A stretch of DNA of 64,000 nucleotides from Collybiopsis luxurians FD-317 M1 (Eukaryota > Basidiomycota > Agaricomycetes > Agaricales > Omphalotaceae), in NCBI GenBank assembly GCA_000827265.1, contig KN834797.1, forward strand, positions 345,656 to 409,655, read 5' to 3'. Made by a program: the position numbers and the translations under genes. Of the stretch, positions 36,801 to 49,023 are shown in pieces; position 1 is the first letter of the stretch; every line of letters begins with the position of its first letter. A model generated the notes under the pieces. It was not told the origin of the DNA and did no database searches. It saw only the letters and a list, made by a program, of their open reading frames with translations.

Positions 36801-37660
36801 CAATATCGTCATGTGCCATGTATGTAGTAGTCAAGTCAAATGACTGAACTTGATTGTGATTTATCATTGCTCTTTCAATTTCACTGTAAGGCCGGCTTGT
36901 CACTATTATCCGAATCCACTTGATCTTGTTCAAATGGTCTTGCAGATATTTGAGAAGTCTATACTGTTCCATTGGCTTTCCCCATTCATCTAGTCCATCA
37001 ATGATAATCACAATAGGCTTTGATGGAATCAGTTGATGCAATGGCTTCCAAAAGACAGAAAACTGTTCCTGTAGAGGTATGTGTTGTGCCTGCAAGGAGG
37101 CATCCTTCTGCAATATATTCAGTAAATATAATGCAAATTCTGGATGCACTTTTGCCAAATGATAACACATAGTCGGCACAAGTGATAAAGTATTATCTGT
37201 TTCTTGACCCTTGACACAATGAAAAGTTAATGCCAAGGTAACCTGGTCATTCTTTTCCCGTAATCTTGCAGCAACAGAAACTGCTATTGCACTTTTACCA
37301 CTTCCCGCCAAACCGTGGATCCATGCGATACGTGTGTCTGGTGTCAGTGCCCAGTTGCACAGATCGTTCAGAAGATTGACACGAGTCCCTTCCATACAGC
37401 CAATCCATTTTTTCACTGGGTTGACAATTGGATTAAGCCTTTCTTTCAATTCCCTGAGAGTGTCAATTGCACTGTCGCTTGCTGAAAAGGACATTGTCGA
37501 TGTTTCAAAATAAAAATGATAGTGTTGAATGCTTACTGTTATAGTAGTTGTTTACATCCCTTGCTGCGGCATTAAAAGCTGGTGCTCCTTGTATTACAAA
37601 ATTGGACGCCCCTTGGAACATAGCTACATGAGAAGAGGTAGCTCCAGTCGCTTCAATCAT
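33848..37660 (-). CDS. NACHT-WD40 NLR-like protein, copy B, near-intact with one frame break
   Basis: Exon 1 (37660-37537) encodes the leader MFQGASNFVIQGAPAFNA plus ARDVNNYYN. Exon 2 (37481-35956) carries the NACHT NTPase with Walker A GLAGSGKS (residues 98-105) and Walker B IIIDGLDEWG (about 199-208), and a helical segment ending WAHKIK. After a 54-bp intron, exon 3 (35901-33848) begins DTNMMRRMAELEQFAKVFS, then runs into 11 near-identical WD40 repeats plus a partial one and a C-terminal cap (GYIDDRGWLCSDTGE). At 35761-35768 an A run is one base shorter than in copy A, so exon 3 changes frame before the WD40 array. Fungal NACHT-WD40 proteins are STAND NTPases thought to sense non-self or self ligands through the WD40 propeller. 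It could be a recent pseudogene, a two-product locus or an assembly error. Confidence 0.88.
34215..35680 (-). repeat. WD40 repeat array of NLR copy B, 129-bp unit
   Basis: Eleven tandem 43-residue units (GHTxxVTSVAYSPDGQYVV / SGSxDxTVRIWNAQ) and a degenerate twelfth. Units differ mainly at the two residues after GHT (DF, YW, YF, GQ, GW, NW, HC, RK, GQ, ER) and at the residue before Asp in GSxD (W, Y, Y, W, Y, Q, W, Y, G, S). Confidence 0.95.
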
Positions 37661-38462
37661 GTATCAAATCGTGTCTTTACATCACAAGTCATCAAAGCAC
37701 TTCTTACATTCACCGGAGTTTTCTTCGACATGATATCTTTTAGGAGCAGATATTGAATTCTGTAATGATAAAGATCTTTCAGAGCGTTTCATGAGTAGAT
37801 GATGACGGTTGATGTTCAGGAAATCAGTGTGCATCTGATTTCTTTATAGTGACAACGTGAGAACAGGCTTTATCGCACTAACGATTGAGCCGATGACAAG
37901 GCAATGCTGCAGCCTATCAAATATTCAACATGCCACCAGCGACAGGCGTTTTGAATGGTATGTAGATCAGAAGGATGTTTATTCATACTTGACATATAAG
38001 TGGGCCAGCGCTAGCGCGTGGCGGGACTCGTGCCCCATTCTTTCCCGGAGCATCTAATGCAATGAACACTAAGCTAAAAATATATAAGTTACAAAATTTA
38101 GATCAATTCAAAATTGCCTGTTAAGGATCAGGCACGGAATTCACCACCTCTATAACTCGGCATTTCATTTCATTCCATGCACTCGTAATAAACGACCAAT
38201 GAATGAGCACCTGATTTCTTTACAACATCAACATGCGATTTAGAACAAACCTTATTGAGGAGTCACGGCATCGAAGTTTGTGCCATATGGACGGCAGATT
38301 GTCAACAGCACTTCCGCGTTTGCTTTGTTCCATCCAAATTTTGCTTCAAGTTTCGCATTCACTGCAACTTATATTAAATTGCATGCACAAGCCATTTACC
38401 CAGATTTCTTGTCCAGACATATTGTCTTATGAATACCACGTTCCCGGAAAAAAAGCAATAGG
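37661..38462. other. 5' region of NLR copy B with repeat
   Basis: Promoter side of the NLR gene. It includes the 77-bp dispersed repeat at 38110-38185. Two stretches (about 37835-37880 and 38210-38255) share CTGATTTCTTTA and a following AACA-rich segment, suggesting a small internal duplication. No gene seen. Confidence 0.4.
38110..38185 (+). repeat. Dispersed ~77-bp repeat, copy 2
   Basis: Contains CCTGTTAAGGATCAGGC, CACCACC and CATTCCATGCACT; the inverted counterpart is at 20474-20550. Confidence 0.7.
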
Positions 38463-38763
38463 ATGAACGACACTGATATCGATTGTCTCCCCAATCTTAT
38501 CATGCATATCCCCCACTCTGATCGAAGGGAAGGGAGGGCTGTATATGCAACAATCGGGCAGTATCTTTCTAAATTTGGCCCTAATAGGTAAGTCTTTTCC
38601 ATGCTCTTATCTAATCGTGAATATACTCACGTCTGTTGTTCTTTGTCCGCTCTCCGACTTTCGCAGTTGGGATAGACTTTTCCAATCCCTACTATGGATA
38701 TCTCTACTGTGTTTGACTATACAATATGCCCTTGGATGCTTGGCAATAATCCACTGTGTTTGA
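38463..38763 (+). CDS. Possible small two-exon gene, unrecognised
   Basis: Exons 38463-38587 and 38667-38763 would join (GTAAGT donor, TTTCGCAG acceptor) to a 73-aa protein opening MNDTDIDCLPNLIMHIPHSD and ending in a hydrophobic segment (LLWISLLCLTIQYALGCLAI). No family recognised. It may be the first exon of a truncated gene or chance; the splice sites are good but coding evidence is weak. Confidence 0.25.
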
Positions 38764-39209
38764 AAATACCATAAAGATCACTTGTGGGATGGGCCATCGC
38801 GCTTCGCTCATGGCGTGCACAAGTCCCCACACAAAGACAGTCAGGAATTTGGATGTATGTATATGGATAACACTATATACAATATGCTGTTACAAATGTT
38901 CAACAAAAATGCCCTGATTCATGAAAGCTGTCAAATTTCCTTTTCACCGACATCTTCAATCTCCAGAACAGCATAGTTAAAATTGACAGGCAATATCACG
39001 CTGATAGCAAGGTCACTGCAAATGACAAGACCGATTGGAGCACTAGGTTGAGCGGCAGCTGAAACTATGATGTAATAGCATATCATATAACAAGATTTAA
39101 ATTTGTTCACTTAGAAACTCAATTGAGGAAGTTTTTCTACCTTAATTATGAGTTACTAACCTTAGAAGATATGAAAAAAATCAAGCTGCCTCTTTCAGAT
39201 ACATATTTT
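38764..39209. other. AT-rich intergenic stretch
   Basis: About 450 bp with no ORF or repeat that I can support. Confidence 0.4.
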
Positions 39210-39321
39210 GGCCTGAAAACTGTTGCAGGATTGGTTCAGGTTCACCACCACCTGAACCTTGGGTCCGGTTCAGGTCTGCACCAGGTTCAGTAGGTTCACG
39301 CACTGAACCGCGGCAACACTG
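39210..39321. mobile_element. hAT-like element end (single terminus)
   Basis: Read inward from 39321 the end is CAGTGTTGCCGCGGTTCAGT, the CAGTG start of hAT termini, followed by several GGTTCAGG/CCTGAACC subterminal motifs in both orientations. No matching left terminus or duplicate of the flanking ATTGAGTG was found nearby, so this is a truncated element or one whose other end has decayed. Confidence 0.6.
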
Positions 39322-40829
39322 ATTGAGTGAAAATATTGCAATGGTGGTAAGAGAAGGGTGGAAATGGAAAGCCAAACATGGAGGTAATGAAAATCACACA
39401 GCTAAGCAAATGAACAAAAAAAAAAAAGTAAGAATGCCGAGAAGGAAATGGAAAACTGCAGATGGGCATTGAAGGGAAGCAGGGACATGATGGTCAAGAA
39501 GGTCACACACATAACAAGTGTCACAAATGAAGTGACATGCCCAAAGGTGGGGAAAAAACGTCGATATAAAGAGAACATGAGAACTGTGGGAAAGTGGACA
39601 AGTCTGCTGCAAGATGACTCCTTCATTTCATTCCAGACTCGTAACCGAAAGGTGGTGTACATTATTGAGACTAAACAACCATTGATTTAGAAGCATGTCT
39701 TATGTGGTCCTTCAATGCCCTATGGAGTTATTATATCTGTGACCCAGAGAATTTTCCCTGACTTAAGCCTGTAGGAAAAGACATTGATGAGAAACACTGA
39801 CTTCCCACCCTGGGATGGAGACTGCCCCATGTGGAGACTGCATGCTTTGGGGCTGGCAGTATACAGACAGAATGGGTCTGACAGAGGCATGATCACTTTG
39901 CAATAGGGACAGTCAAAACTAGAGAGATTATTCAGCCAATTAATTTATCGCTGAAAAGACCTTTAAAAAATCAAAATAAGTGGCTCCGGACCTGCTTATT
40001 TCAACCATTCACATATTGTTTCCATCAGAAGCCCCAGGTTGGATTCTGAATTTTCTAGTAGATGAGTTGGAATTTCGTCAATATACACATTTTTTTTTCT
40101 TTGAGCTGTACTTATCTCGCACTGGATTATGCACATTATAAGCTCAAAGAACAGAGATACACAGAAGCATTTTTGTCACTTAGCTTAGTTGCTCGCTCCA
40201 TTTTTTGTTTTCTCTTCCAATATTCCATTGACTTCAGCTTCTGGACGATGATTTGACCCAGGCATTACCACATACACCAGACATTGACTGAAGCAGCATT
40301 GTTGTAAAGCAATTATGACTTATGAAAATAAAACAGAATTCGTGCAGGTGAAGGGGGACTACCCTCTGAAGACAAGCATCATGGCAGCAACAAGCTCGAA
40401 AGCTAGCTTCTCAAATCTTGTGGAAAGTAATGAGCAGACAGCATTGGAGTCAGTAGAGCAGGGGGTGAATGTTGCGTAGCATATTGCTCAGTCAATGTCA
40501 TAGATGTTAGATAAGCTTCATGTCCATTTTGACTGTCATGCAATTCCTTTTGTGTAACACTCTTAAATGCCCACCTGATTCCGATGGGCAAGAACAGGAG
40601 CATAATCAATACATTCAATGATGAGGTTCAGCTTGATTTAAGCAGTTACTTAAGCTAGAGTATCTCATATTACGCAGTCCCCTCAGCCCACTCCCCTTTC
40701 GTGACCGCATTTGAACAACTTCTCCCAACAGCAGATGCAAGGTCATCCCCACCAGGGTGTGATATGGCCATTATACCAGATTTTGGGTGTGATCGCAGCA
40801 TTATAACATCCCATTTCTCCAAAATAAAG
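39322..40829. other. Intergenic stretch, nothing recognised
   Basis: About 1.5 kb with only short ORFs (the longest 86 aa at 39402-39662 minus, an overlapping low-complexity frame). No gene, RNA or element supported. Confidence 0.4.
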
Positions 40830-41352
40830 TAGTGATGTGCCGGCTGGGACCCGGCTCAAAAGCCGCGGCCAAGGCTCACTAAAATCTTTCGCCAGGCCCT
40901 CATAGACGGCCAGGGCCCGGCTCAGGCTCAGGCTCCGGCCCCAGTCAGCTACATAAATTTATATAATATCAGCGAATCTCAGTGAACTTCCTATCTTTAT
41001 AATGCATTACAACAAGCTGGCATGCAAAAATTATAGGCATGAAAGCAGAAACAGTATCATCAATATGTGATTAGTCAGGTTAGGGTCACTACCTTAGATC
41101 CCACATTCACATTTTGCATAAAAAGAAAAGGGAACAGTGTCAACAAACTTGAGTAATACAATGTATGATCGACATTTCATTATCTTCAAACAAAAAATTT
41201 GAATAATATATGTGATTTCTATTGGTATTTCGAGACTTGGGAAAGCCCCGGCCCAAGGCCCCGGCTGCCGGCTTATCAAAATCTTGAGCTGGTATAGGGC
41301 TGGGCCGGCTTACCCGGCTCAAGGGCTCTGGGCCGAAGCTGGCACATCACTA
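40830..41352. mobile_element. hAT-type miniature element (523 bp) with perfect 8-bp TSD
   Basis: Ends TAGTGATGTGCCGGCT and, read inward from the right, TAGTGATGTGCCAGCTTC: TIRs of the TAGTG hAT class. Flanking duplication AAATAAAG on both sides (40822-40829, 41353-41360). Subterminal regions are GC-rich with repeated GGCCCGGCTC / CCGGCT motifs; the centre is AT-rich. No transposase ORF. Confidence 0.94.
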
Positions 41353-41360
41353 AAATAAAG

Positions 41361-42290
41361 TCAGTATATCTCTATCTCATACGATATAAAGTTCGGGACA
41401 TTTTGGTGATGAGTCAAGCTGGGACTCAACATTCATGCAGTTTGTCCAATGACCATTGGTGGATAAGAAGCAAGTGTACTGTCCCATTTTAAGCACTTTG
41501 TATGTCCTGTGTCTACAGGGCATCTTATGAAATGAAATGTCCCACCCTGTCTGGTGTCCAATCAAGCTCTTACAAATTTTTTTCCCAGGCACCCATGGGT
41601 GCTTAGCCTTTTATAGTAGTTAAATTTTGTAAATTCCTTGATGTCCCAGCATCCAACAGGCACTTACAAAAAATTAATTTTGTATAATTTGTCCCACTGT
41701 CCCACCCCTTATGAAGTGCTCAAAATGCAACAGTAACTTGCATACATCGGCAGTGGGTCTGTTGAATGACATAAACACCACTATGGACTAGGAATGCCTA
41801 GTCCAAGGCCTGCCATTTTGTTTAAATGCTACTGACAGGGAGCTGATGCAGGATATCTCTGGGAGATCACAAATGAACCTTGACATGGTGAGGAGAAGAG
41901 ACTGAAAGAAATGAAGGAGAGAGCAGCAGAAAGTATCACTAAAATAGAATCAAAAAGGAATGAATGACACTGACCTTTTCTTACAATTCTAGCTGACAGA
42001 ACCGAACGCGCTTCTCCATCTCCAGCCTTCCCTTCCTCATCCCACCTCTTCATTCGCCGGAAGAGTGTTCATTCTGGAATGAACAAGGACAGGTAGTACC
42101 TTCAATGAGAATAGGATAGGCATATGGGGAAGTTAATTAATGGCCGCAGGAGACAATAGGCTAGTGCTGGAGACCCTACCTGCCAAATCACAATCAACAT
42201 CTTCCACAGACAAGACGAAGAGCAAGAGATCGTATTTACTAGCTAGTCAGCCAAATTGGTGCATACGGAGAGGGCGATAGATCTACAAAT
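41361..42290. other. Repeat-like intergenic stretch
   Basis: Contains repeated short blocks (TGTCCCACC and CTTACAAATTTT / CTTACAAAAAAT) between about 41380 and 41710, suggestive of another degenerate element, but I could not define termini. No gene. Confidence 0.3.
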
Positions 42291-45200
42291 GACGTGAGAA
42301 ATGAGGAAGAGAGAGAGGATCGGTGGATATAGAGCATGAGGAGATTGCTAATGGTGGTCAACGTCGAGTCAAAATTTGGTTAAGATAGAGCTAAAAGGTA
42401 TGTAGGCATACCTTGCTCGCTTTTGTTGTTCTCCTGCCCTTGGTGGAAATAGACGTGTCATTTATGGAGAGAAATTTCAGGCTGCCATAGCATTGATACA
42501 TCATTAAAACTGCTTACCTATGCTGCTGCGACAAAATGAGTAAGAGTAGAACAGTAGATGTGCAATGCAGACTTACCTTTACCGCAGCTAGCAGCATCAT
42601 CATCCACAACTGAGTGTCGCATACAAAGTCAAGGTGTAGCTAGACAGCTCTGCATGCCATGCTTGGTACGTGTGGCAACATTGTCTGGAGGACATTATAG
42701 TATGATGAAAGTTTGACATGAGAATGAAAGGCATTGACATATGCGCCGTGTCGTTGTAAGTCGTTGGCATACATCTGGTGGAATGCAGGTGATGGTATAG
42801 AAGGAAAACTCATGACGGAGAGCTCGGAACGGAAGCAAGAAGGGGGCCGAGCTTAGCTGAACAGTTGCAACGCAGGCCAACCAACACTTTCAGTACGTCG
42901 TACATTATTCCTTGTTCACAGATATATTTACTGTGCAGTAATATACAGTGTCCACTCACGAAATCCCGCTTCCAATCACAGCTCAACCTCAAATCCATTC
43001 TCCCGCATCGTCGGGATAGATGCTGTTGGTCCTGGTCTAGGTGAAGGTTAAGGCTACATCGAAAACTGAATCGGCGTGTCCATCCTTGTCGTTCTCCTGG
43101 ACCTCCTTCACCAGATCAGGATTCGGCGAGGATATATTTTCAGACTCGGACTCGGACGTAGTCCGAGAAGATGCAGAAGATCTACTCGGGTTCTGCGTCT
43201 TCGACTTTGCCTTGGCGTCCCTCCCCATCCTCGCCAACTGCCCACCCCTTACCCTCGAAATCCTCACAAACCACGTGTCCCGTACTTGAGTTACTTCAAT
43301 TTCGTCTTGGGTATACCCCGTCCTTGGCTGTCTCCCTCATCTCTTGCCTCTCCTCCTGCTCGTCCCTTTCAGTCATCAGCCCCCAGTCATTATCACCACC
43401 GTCACCGCCTCCCTCTCCCCCCTCCACGAGCCCTAGCCAAAGCCCACGTCTCACCTGCCTAAGCCTTTCCTGCCCTTCCATACGGAGAGACCCTGTTCAA
43501 CCCATCGATCATCGGAGCCGCTCGCTCGTTGTTCTCGTCGTTTTCTGAAAACTGCGGCGGAGACGTAGACGTAGACGCATCAAGAGCGTCATCAGCAGCA
43601 GTATCGAATGAGCTGTCGCCGCTCGATTCGACCGGGTGAGGTTGAGAATGCATCCGAGAAGACTGCCGGTCAGCCCTGCTTTCCCCCCTCCGAGATACTA
43701 GCATTCATACCCGCACCCCGCATCCACGTTCTTCTCCGGCAACAGTCCCTCCCCATCCTCACCCAACACGATAGGCGAGAAGCCATCGAGACACTCAGCG
43801 CTGACTTGTCCGATCCAACAGACTCGGGGGTGACCAAAACCGCCACACCGGTGCTATCCACATCTTCCCCATCCTTATCCTTGGCACCACCAGCACCACC
43901 CTCCGGATGCTCCGTGCACGATAGTTCCCTACCACGCCTGCGTGTCGACTGGGGAAAAGGAGCCCATGTGCAGCTCTTCGTTCGGACATGCTTCCGGACA
44001 TAAGCGGTCAAGTTGTGGTGGTACTCGCAGAGAGACCGAGACCAACTCTGTTCATATCGTTGGTGGCGGAAGTGGCGAGACGAGGGTTAAAGGTGGAGGG
44101 AGAACCGGGCCAGGCGACTAGAGAGATGATAAGATGGGTTAGTCAGTTGTAATGAATACTTACGATGGATTATGGATCGAAAAAAAAAAAAAAAATCGAA
44201 ACAAATTAGGGAATATATTTAGATAACGAATAATGATATGAATATCAAAAAGGAAGAGTGAGGGAATTGTGAAGGAAAAAGACATACCTGCTCCTTCAGA
44301 CGACTTCAAACAAGCTTCATCCGACACCCAACAACAGAGGTAGCTAACGGCATCTGTATACTACCATTCCTCATCCCCAATTCATGCCGTTTTCTTCGAA
44401 CCTTTCATTCCCGTTACGGCCTGCGGTATCGAGTTGAGCCCACTTGGAAAGGCATATCCAACGAACGACAAGGGATTCGTAGCGCGATGCAAGGTCGCAA
44501 AAGAGATTAGCAGGTGCGAGATTGGTACATTGGAATTGAAGGATGGACGCCCCGGATTACGTTTGCTGCAAGCAAGAGCTGGAGTAGCCGCCGGTGTCTG
44601 GGCATCCGTGTATTGTTTCAAAGCGACGAACTTCTCCAACAAGCAGAGAGGGACGATGGGATGGGCAAGGAAGGTGTGTAATCCACCATCGTGGGCGAAG
44701 GAGCTGTTTGTACTCGGTTCAAATGCGAAAATTGATATAATCTGAAAGAAGATTTCAGATAGGAAACTCGACGAAGCAAGCAAAGTTCGAGATTGACTCA
44801 CCTTGAGGTACACGTTCGAAGCCTCCAAGTCTGACTTCAATGGGATTTGCTGATAGAAAAGCCAGCTAACGTATGTCGCTTGTCGATAGACTCTAGAGTG
44901 TTGCACCTGGTCACTGACAACTTCAACAACCAGCAAGGGTCTAGCGGTGTTACCGGTCTACTTCGATTACTCGGTCCCGCTTGCCTGGAACGACCACACA
45001 AGTACCAGGCTGCAGCGAAGCTTATTCCGCTTGTAAAGGGATTTGTAGTAGCACCGGTGACCGGCTAGAGGGTTACATGATACACTGTGTCGTCGGAGAA
45101 GAGGCTGAGAAGGAGTGGAAAGTATACCGTCAATACAAGAATGAATAACGAGGTCAGGATGAATACGGACATACCGACTGACTTCTACCCAAGTCTTGTT

Positions 45201-45660
45201 GAGGGCAATGATATAAACGACACTACCGGCTTCTGTCCATCCTATCCCTCGCTGCCTTCCCTATTGATTCATAATCATCATCCTTCGACTTTCTGGTCGT
45301 CGCAGGTCACGTTCATTCCATCGCATTCAGTGTCGACCCATTGCGCAATTCGTTGGAACACAGCTAGTGTAGCGAGCAAGTACTGTATATATGGCGATGG
45401 AAGAAAGAGAGGTGACGGAAGAACCGGAACCGGATTCCCATTCGAGTAAACGGACCGCTGATAAGATAAGATAAACGGCACCTTGTTGGATGTCTCCTTC
45501 GGAACGATTCATTCCGAACGAATACCATTCAAATGTTTTGACTTGCAGCAAGTTCGAGTAGGGAAGAGTGGCCAATCCGCTTCTTTTAGGTCCAAGAAAC
45601 AATACTTGAGCTTCCCGCGGCGGAAGTGTCTCTAGGTTCTACGTGCAGTTGACCTACGGT
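42290..45660 (-). pseudogene. Decayed paralogous gene block B
   Basis: 42290-44900 is co-linear with 30190-32640, including the conserved minus-strand pieces GRDAKAKSKTQNPSRSSASS, MIDGLNRVSPYGR and the segment read here as HPIVPLCLLEKFVALKQYTD. Frames differ between the copies, so both have drifted. Beyond 44900 the sequence near 45400-45600 resembles 20.05-20.25 kb instead. Minus-strand frames are broken by stops and shifts (GPFTRMGIRFRFFRHLS here against NLFTQIGIRFLVFLAAC at 20.1 kb). An unidentified, probably membrane-associated gene family in decay. Confidence 0.55.
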
Positions 45661-46224
45661 GCACCGACAATGAGATCAGCGTCGAGATAGACGTTACATA
45701 CCCTCGCAACACCTTCACCCTGATGGACACTCTCCGAGTCGCATGGATTGTTCGATTCTACTAATTGTGACTGACAGTTGGGCCTCCACACTCACTGCCA
45801 TCGGCCTCATTCTCTGACACGATACTATTATCCCCTTGTTCATTATCTTTGTTCTCCTCCCCTTCCATGATAGTCACATCGTTCAGATCTCTGCTTCAAT
45901 AACCTCACTCCCATACTCGCCCAAACACAATGAACATCAACGCCATTACCATTAGGATTCAGATATTCAAAACCGAAGCTGGCTGTTTGGATGCAGCAGA
46001 AGTCAAGATGGCAAGAGCAGTGGTGCCACAGATACTGAGTGGCACTGGTATTATTGAACTTGTTCCAATCTTCAGGGTTATCAACTTGTTACAGATGCCC
46101 ACTGTTGCAGTTGCCACTTCAAGCCAGCATCTAAGCCACATGTAGGATACTGCACACATGTTAATCATTCATATATCACTCAGTCGAAGCAGCGCAGTGA
46201 GATGCAATAGAGTGCAGCCGGCTT

Positions 46225-46467
46225 TCAGTGATTGGAGGCACCCCCGTTGCTCTTTGCTACTGGCCGGATGTATTTCGCAACAAGGGTGATAAACGTTGGG
46301 AAGGATTGAAGATGACTTGGGTTGAATGGAAGGTAGGCTTGAGGAACGTGAGGAGGGCTGGCAGCCTCGTAATCTTCGGGGCCCTTCGTAGTTAGGATCT
46401 CATCTCGTGCTCCCTGGTACGTTTGAATCGCGGCTCGTGCATCCCCGTAAGTAGCAGCAAAACTCAT
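46225..46467 (-). CDS. Hypothetical 80-aa ORF divergent from aldehyde dehydrogenase
   Basis: A single open frame starting MSFAATYGDARAAIQTYQGA and ending in a basic stretch (KYIRPVAKSNGG). Codon choice looks coding-like (few A/T-only third positions), and its ATG is 214 bp from the divergent aldehyde dehydrogenase ATG, so a shared promoter is possible. No family recognised; it may be the first exon of a gene whose remaining exons I could not find. Confidence 0.35.
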   Translation of the reverse strand: MSFAATYGDARAAIQTYQGARDEILTTKGPEDYEAASPPHVPQAYLPFNPSHLQSFPTFITLVAKYIRPVAKSNGGASNH

Positions 46468-46681
46468 GATCCACTACGACTTTCCGATACTTCCGCTGAT
46501 GACTCCGGCTTTCAAAACGCAAGCCGATGCTGGATCGGTCAGTGAAACTCCCGCAATGTCAGAAGCACGAAGCGTCATGCCGATTAGTGCTTTTTTGTCC
46601 GAAGTTACGTGATTCCCAGATGCTATGAAAACCAGCATACCAGAAGACGACTAAGTACACTGTCAGAAAGTCTCCTGCCTC

Positions 46682-49023
46682 ATGCCCTCTATCTTCACTC
46701 ACAAGTTTGATACCGCAACTTACAAGGGTCCAGTAGCCGTTAATACTGGATTGTTTATTAACAATAAATTCGTGGATGGATCAGATAAGACAACTATTGA
46801 GTAGGTCTTCTGGCATTCTTCGTGATCTGAAAGCTGCATTCATCTCTGCGTCTAGCTTGATCAACCCTTGTAAGTCTGGTCCAGTCGGGACTTTCATTCG
46901 CGATTCTCAGACCAAACCTTCCTATAGATACCGGGCAGATCATCACCAAGATTTCAGAAGGAACTGCCAAGGATGTTGACATTGCTGTTGAAGCTGCTGA
47001 GAAGGCCTACAACACCGCGTGGGGTCTGAAAGCACCGGGTGCAGCTCGGTCGAAGTGCTTGAACAAACTCGCCGCCCTCATGGAAGAAGCTGCAGAAGAG
47101 ATAGCCGCTCTCGAGACGCTTTGTAACGGTACGCAAGCACAACACATTCTACGATGAAACGACTCATTACTTTGCCAATTAGGAGGATCGTACCTCGTTA
47201 ACAAAGGATGGTCAGTCCCTTTTGCCGCAGATATCATTAAGTATTATGCCGGCTGGGCAGACAAAATTCATGGGCAAGTTGTCGAGGTGAAAAGTTTCAT
47301 GATCGTTTTGGTATTACAAATTTGACTGCGGCCGCAGACGGACGAACGAAAACTAAACTATACGCGTCACGAACCAATTGGGGTTGTGGTACGTTGGCAA
47401 TCTACGGGTGATTATATGCGCAAAATTCACATCCAGTCATCTACAGGGCCAGATTGTTCCATGTAAGACTAGTGTATGACGATGGATCTGAGCGCGTACT
47501 TACATTTCTTCACACAATCCCCAGGGAATGGACCGCGTAAGTACTTACCTGTTGTTCCTCTAGCTCGAAACAGAAAATTGAAAAACGAGTCACCACCTAG
47601 TAATTATGTTTGCTATGAAGATCGGACCTGGTACGCCAATCTCAGGCTGTCAGTCGTGAATGCCCTTCGACTGACGCGTTATTTCAAAGCCCTGGCCGCG
47701 GGTAACACCATTGTTCTCAAGGTAGTGTATATATTCCCGTCTTCGTCATCAAAAGTGACTGATGCTTCCAAAGCCGTCCGAAATGACTCCGTTGTCTGCA
47801 TTGCGTGTCTGTATGATGGTGGAAGAAGCGGGATTCCCACCAGGTGTACTCAATGTGGTTACCGGGTACGGAACCACCGTCGGGGCCGCTATCAGCTCGC
47901 ACATGAAGATTGACAAAGTCGCGTTTACGGGAAGCACTGCGGTCGGACGCAAGATCATGGAGGCAGCCGCAAGGAGTAACCTCAAGAATGTTACGCTTGA
48001 ATTGGGCGGGAAGAGTCCCAATATTATATTCAATGATGCCGACCTGGACCAGGCAGTGAAGTGGGCTGCTCACGGTATATTGTAGGTGAAACTTCTTTAC
48101 TGGAGCGACATAGTTTCTGAAGACTGTATTGGTTCCTAGCTTCAACCAGGGTCAAGTCTGTTTTGCGGGATCAAGGATTTATGTTCAATCTGGCATATAT
48201 GACGAATTTCTTGCGAAATTTACCGAGAGGACCAAGATGAATAAACTTGGAGACCCCTTCTCCGCTGACGTTTATCAGGGACCTCAGATTTCCCCCATCC
48301 AGGCCGATGTAAATGATTATACTTCTGCTTCATGCTCTCGTCGTTTACATGTTTCGTACGCAGCGAATCATGGATTATGTCAATTCAGGAAAAGAGCAGG
48401 GAGCAAAAGTACACCTGGGTGGCGAACGTCAAGAAGGCAATTTTGTCACGCCAACTATCTTTACAGAAACGAAGCCCAACATGAAAATTGTTCAAGAGGA
48501 AATCTTTGGCCCCGTCAGCGTTGTGATCAAGTTCGAGGACAGGGATGGTAAGTTAAGCTTCTGGCCAAGAAAAGCAACTTCCTTCTGACCAGCCACAGAT
48601 GTTGTACGACAGGCAAATGACACTAGTAGGATCTATTATCTTTGTGGTTCCTAATCTATAATTTGACGGCTGAAACTCCCCCATTAGTTTATGGTCTTGC
48701 TGCAGCCGTCTTTACTCAAAACCTCACTCAAGCCATTGAAGTTGGTCATGCACTCAAGGCAGGAACGATTTGGGTATGTATTACACCCTGGAACTGCACC
48801 TCCTGCTCACATTGCTTGAATAGGTCAATTGCTATAATGAGCTCTCCCCCGGTATGCCATTCGGAGGCTACAAACAATCGGGTCTTGGTCGTGAACTTGG
48901 TTCTTATGCTCTTGAGCAGTGCGTGGTCAACCTGTTTTGAACTGTGTCCAATTCCCTGACTTGTATTTCAGCTATGTTAACGTAAAGGCAATGCATGTTA
49001 ACCTTGCAATCAAGACGGAGTAG
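46682..49023 (+). CDS. NAD(P)+-dependent aldehyde dehydrogenase (ALDH1/2-like)
   Basis: Sixteen exons: 46682-46800, 46856-46869, 46928-47128, 47183-47286, 47338-47388, 47447-47462, 47525-47536, 47600-47629, 47690-47721, 47774-48081, 48140-48308, 48364-48547, 48599-48625, 48688-48773, 48824-48918, 48972-49023; exactly 1,500 nt, 499 aa. It oxidises aldehydes to acids. Key residues are present: Asn170 in GQIVPWN, Lys193 before PSEMTP, the Rossmann turn FTGSTAVGR, general base Glu269 in ELGGKSPN, catalytic Cys303 in [12 protein letters not shown], and EEIFGPV and [15 protein letters not shown]. The length is normal. Exons 2, 6, 7 and 8 are only 14, 16, 12 and 30 nt; skipping them would appear to destroy the PWN motif, but with them the frame is perfect. 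No targeting signal is obvious, so probably cytosolic. Confidence 0.96.

Noticed and set aside
37481..37494. Start of NLR copy B at 37494 (MSFSASDS)
   Set aside because: This region spans an intron acceptor (TTTTCAG); an upstream exon at 37660-37537 adds the conserved NLR leader in frame.
47525..47721. Apparent loss of the ALDH PWN/WK region, suggesting a pseudogene
   Set aside because: Microexons at 47525-47536, 47600-47629 and 47690-47721 restore the motif and frame exactly.
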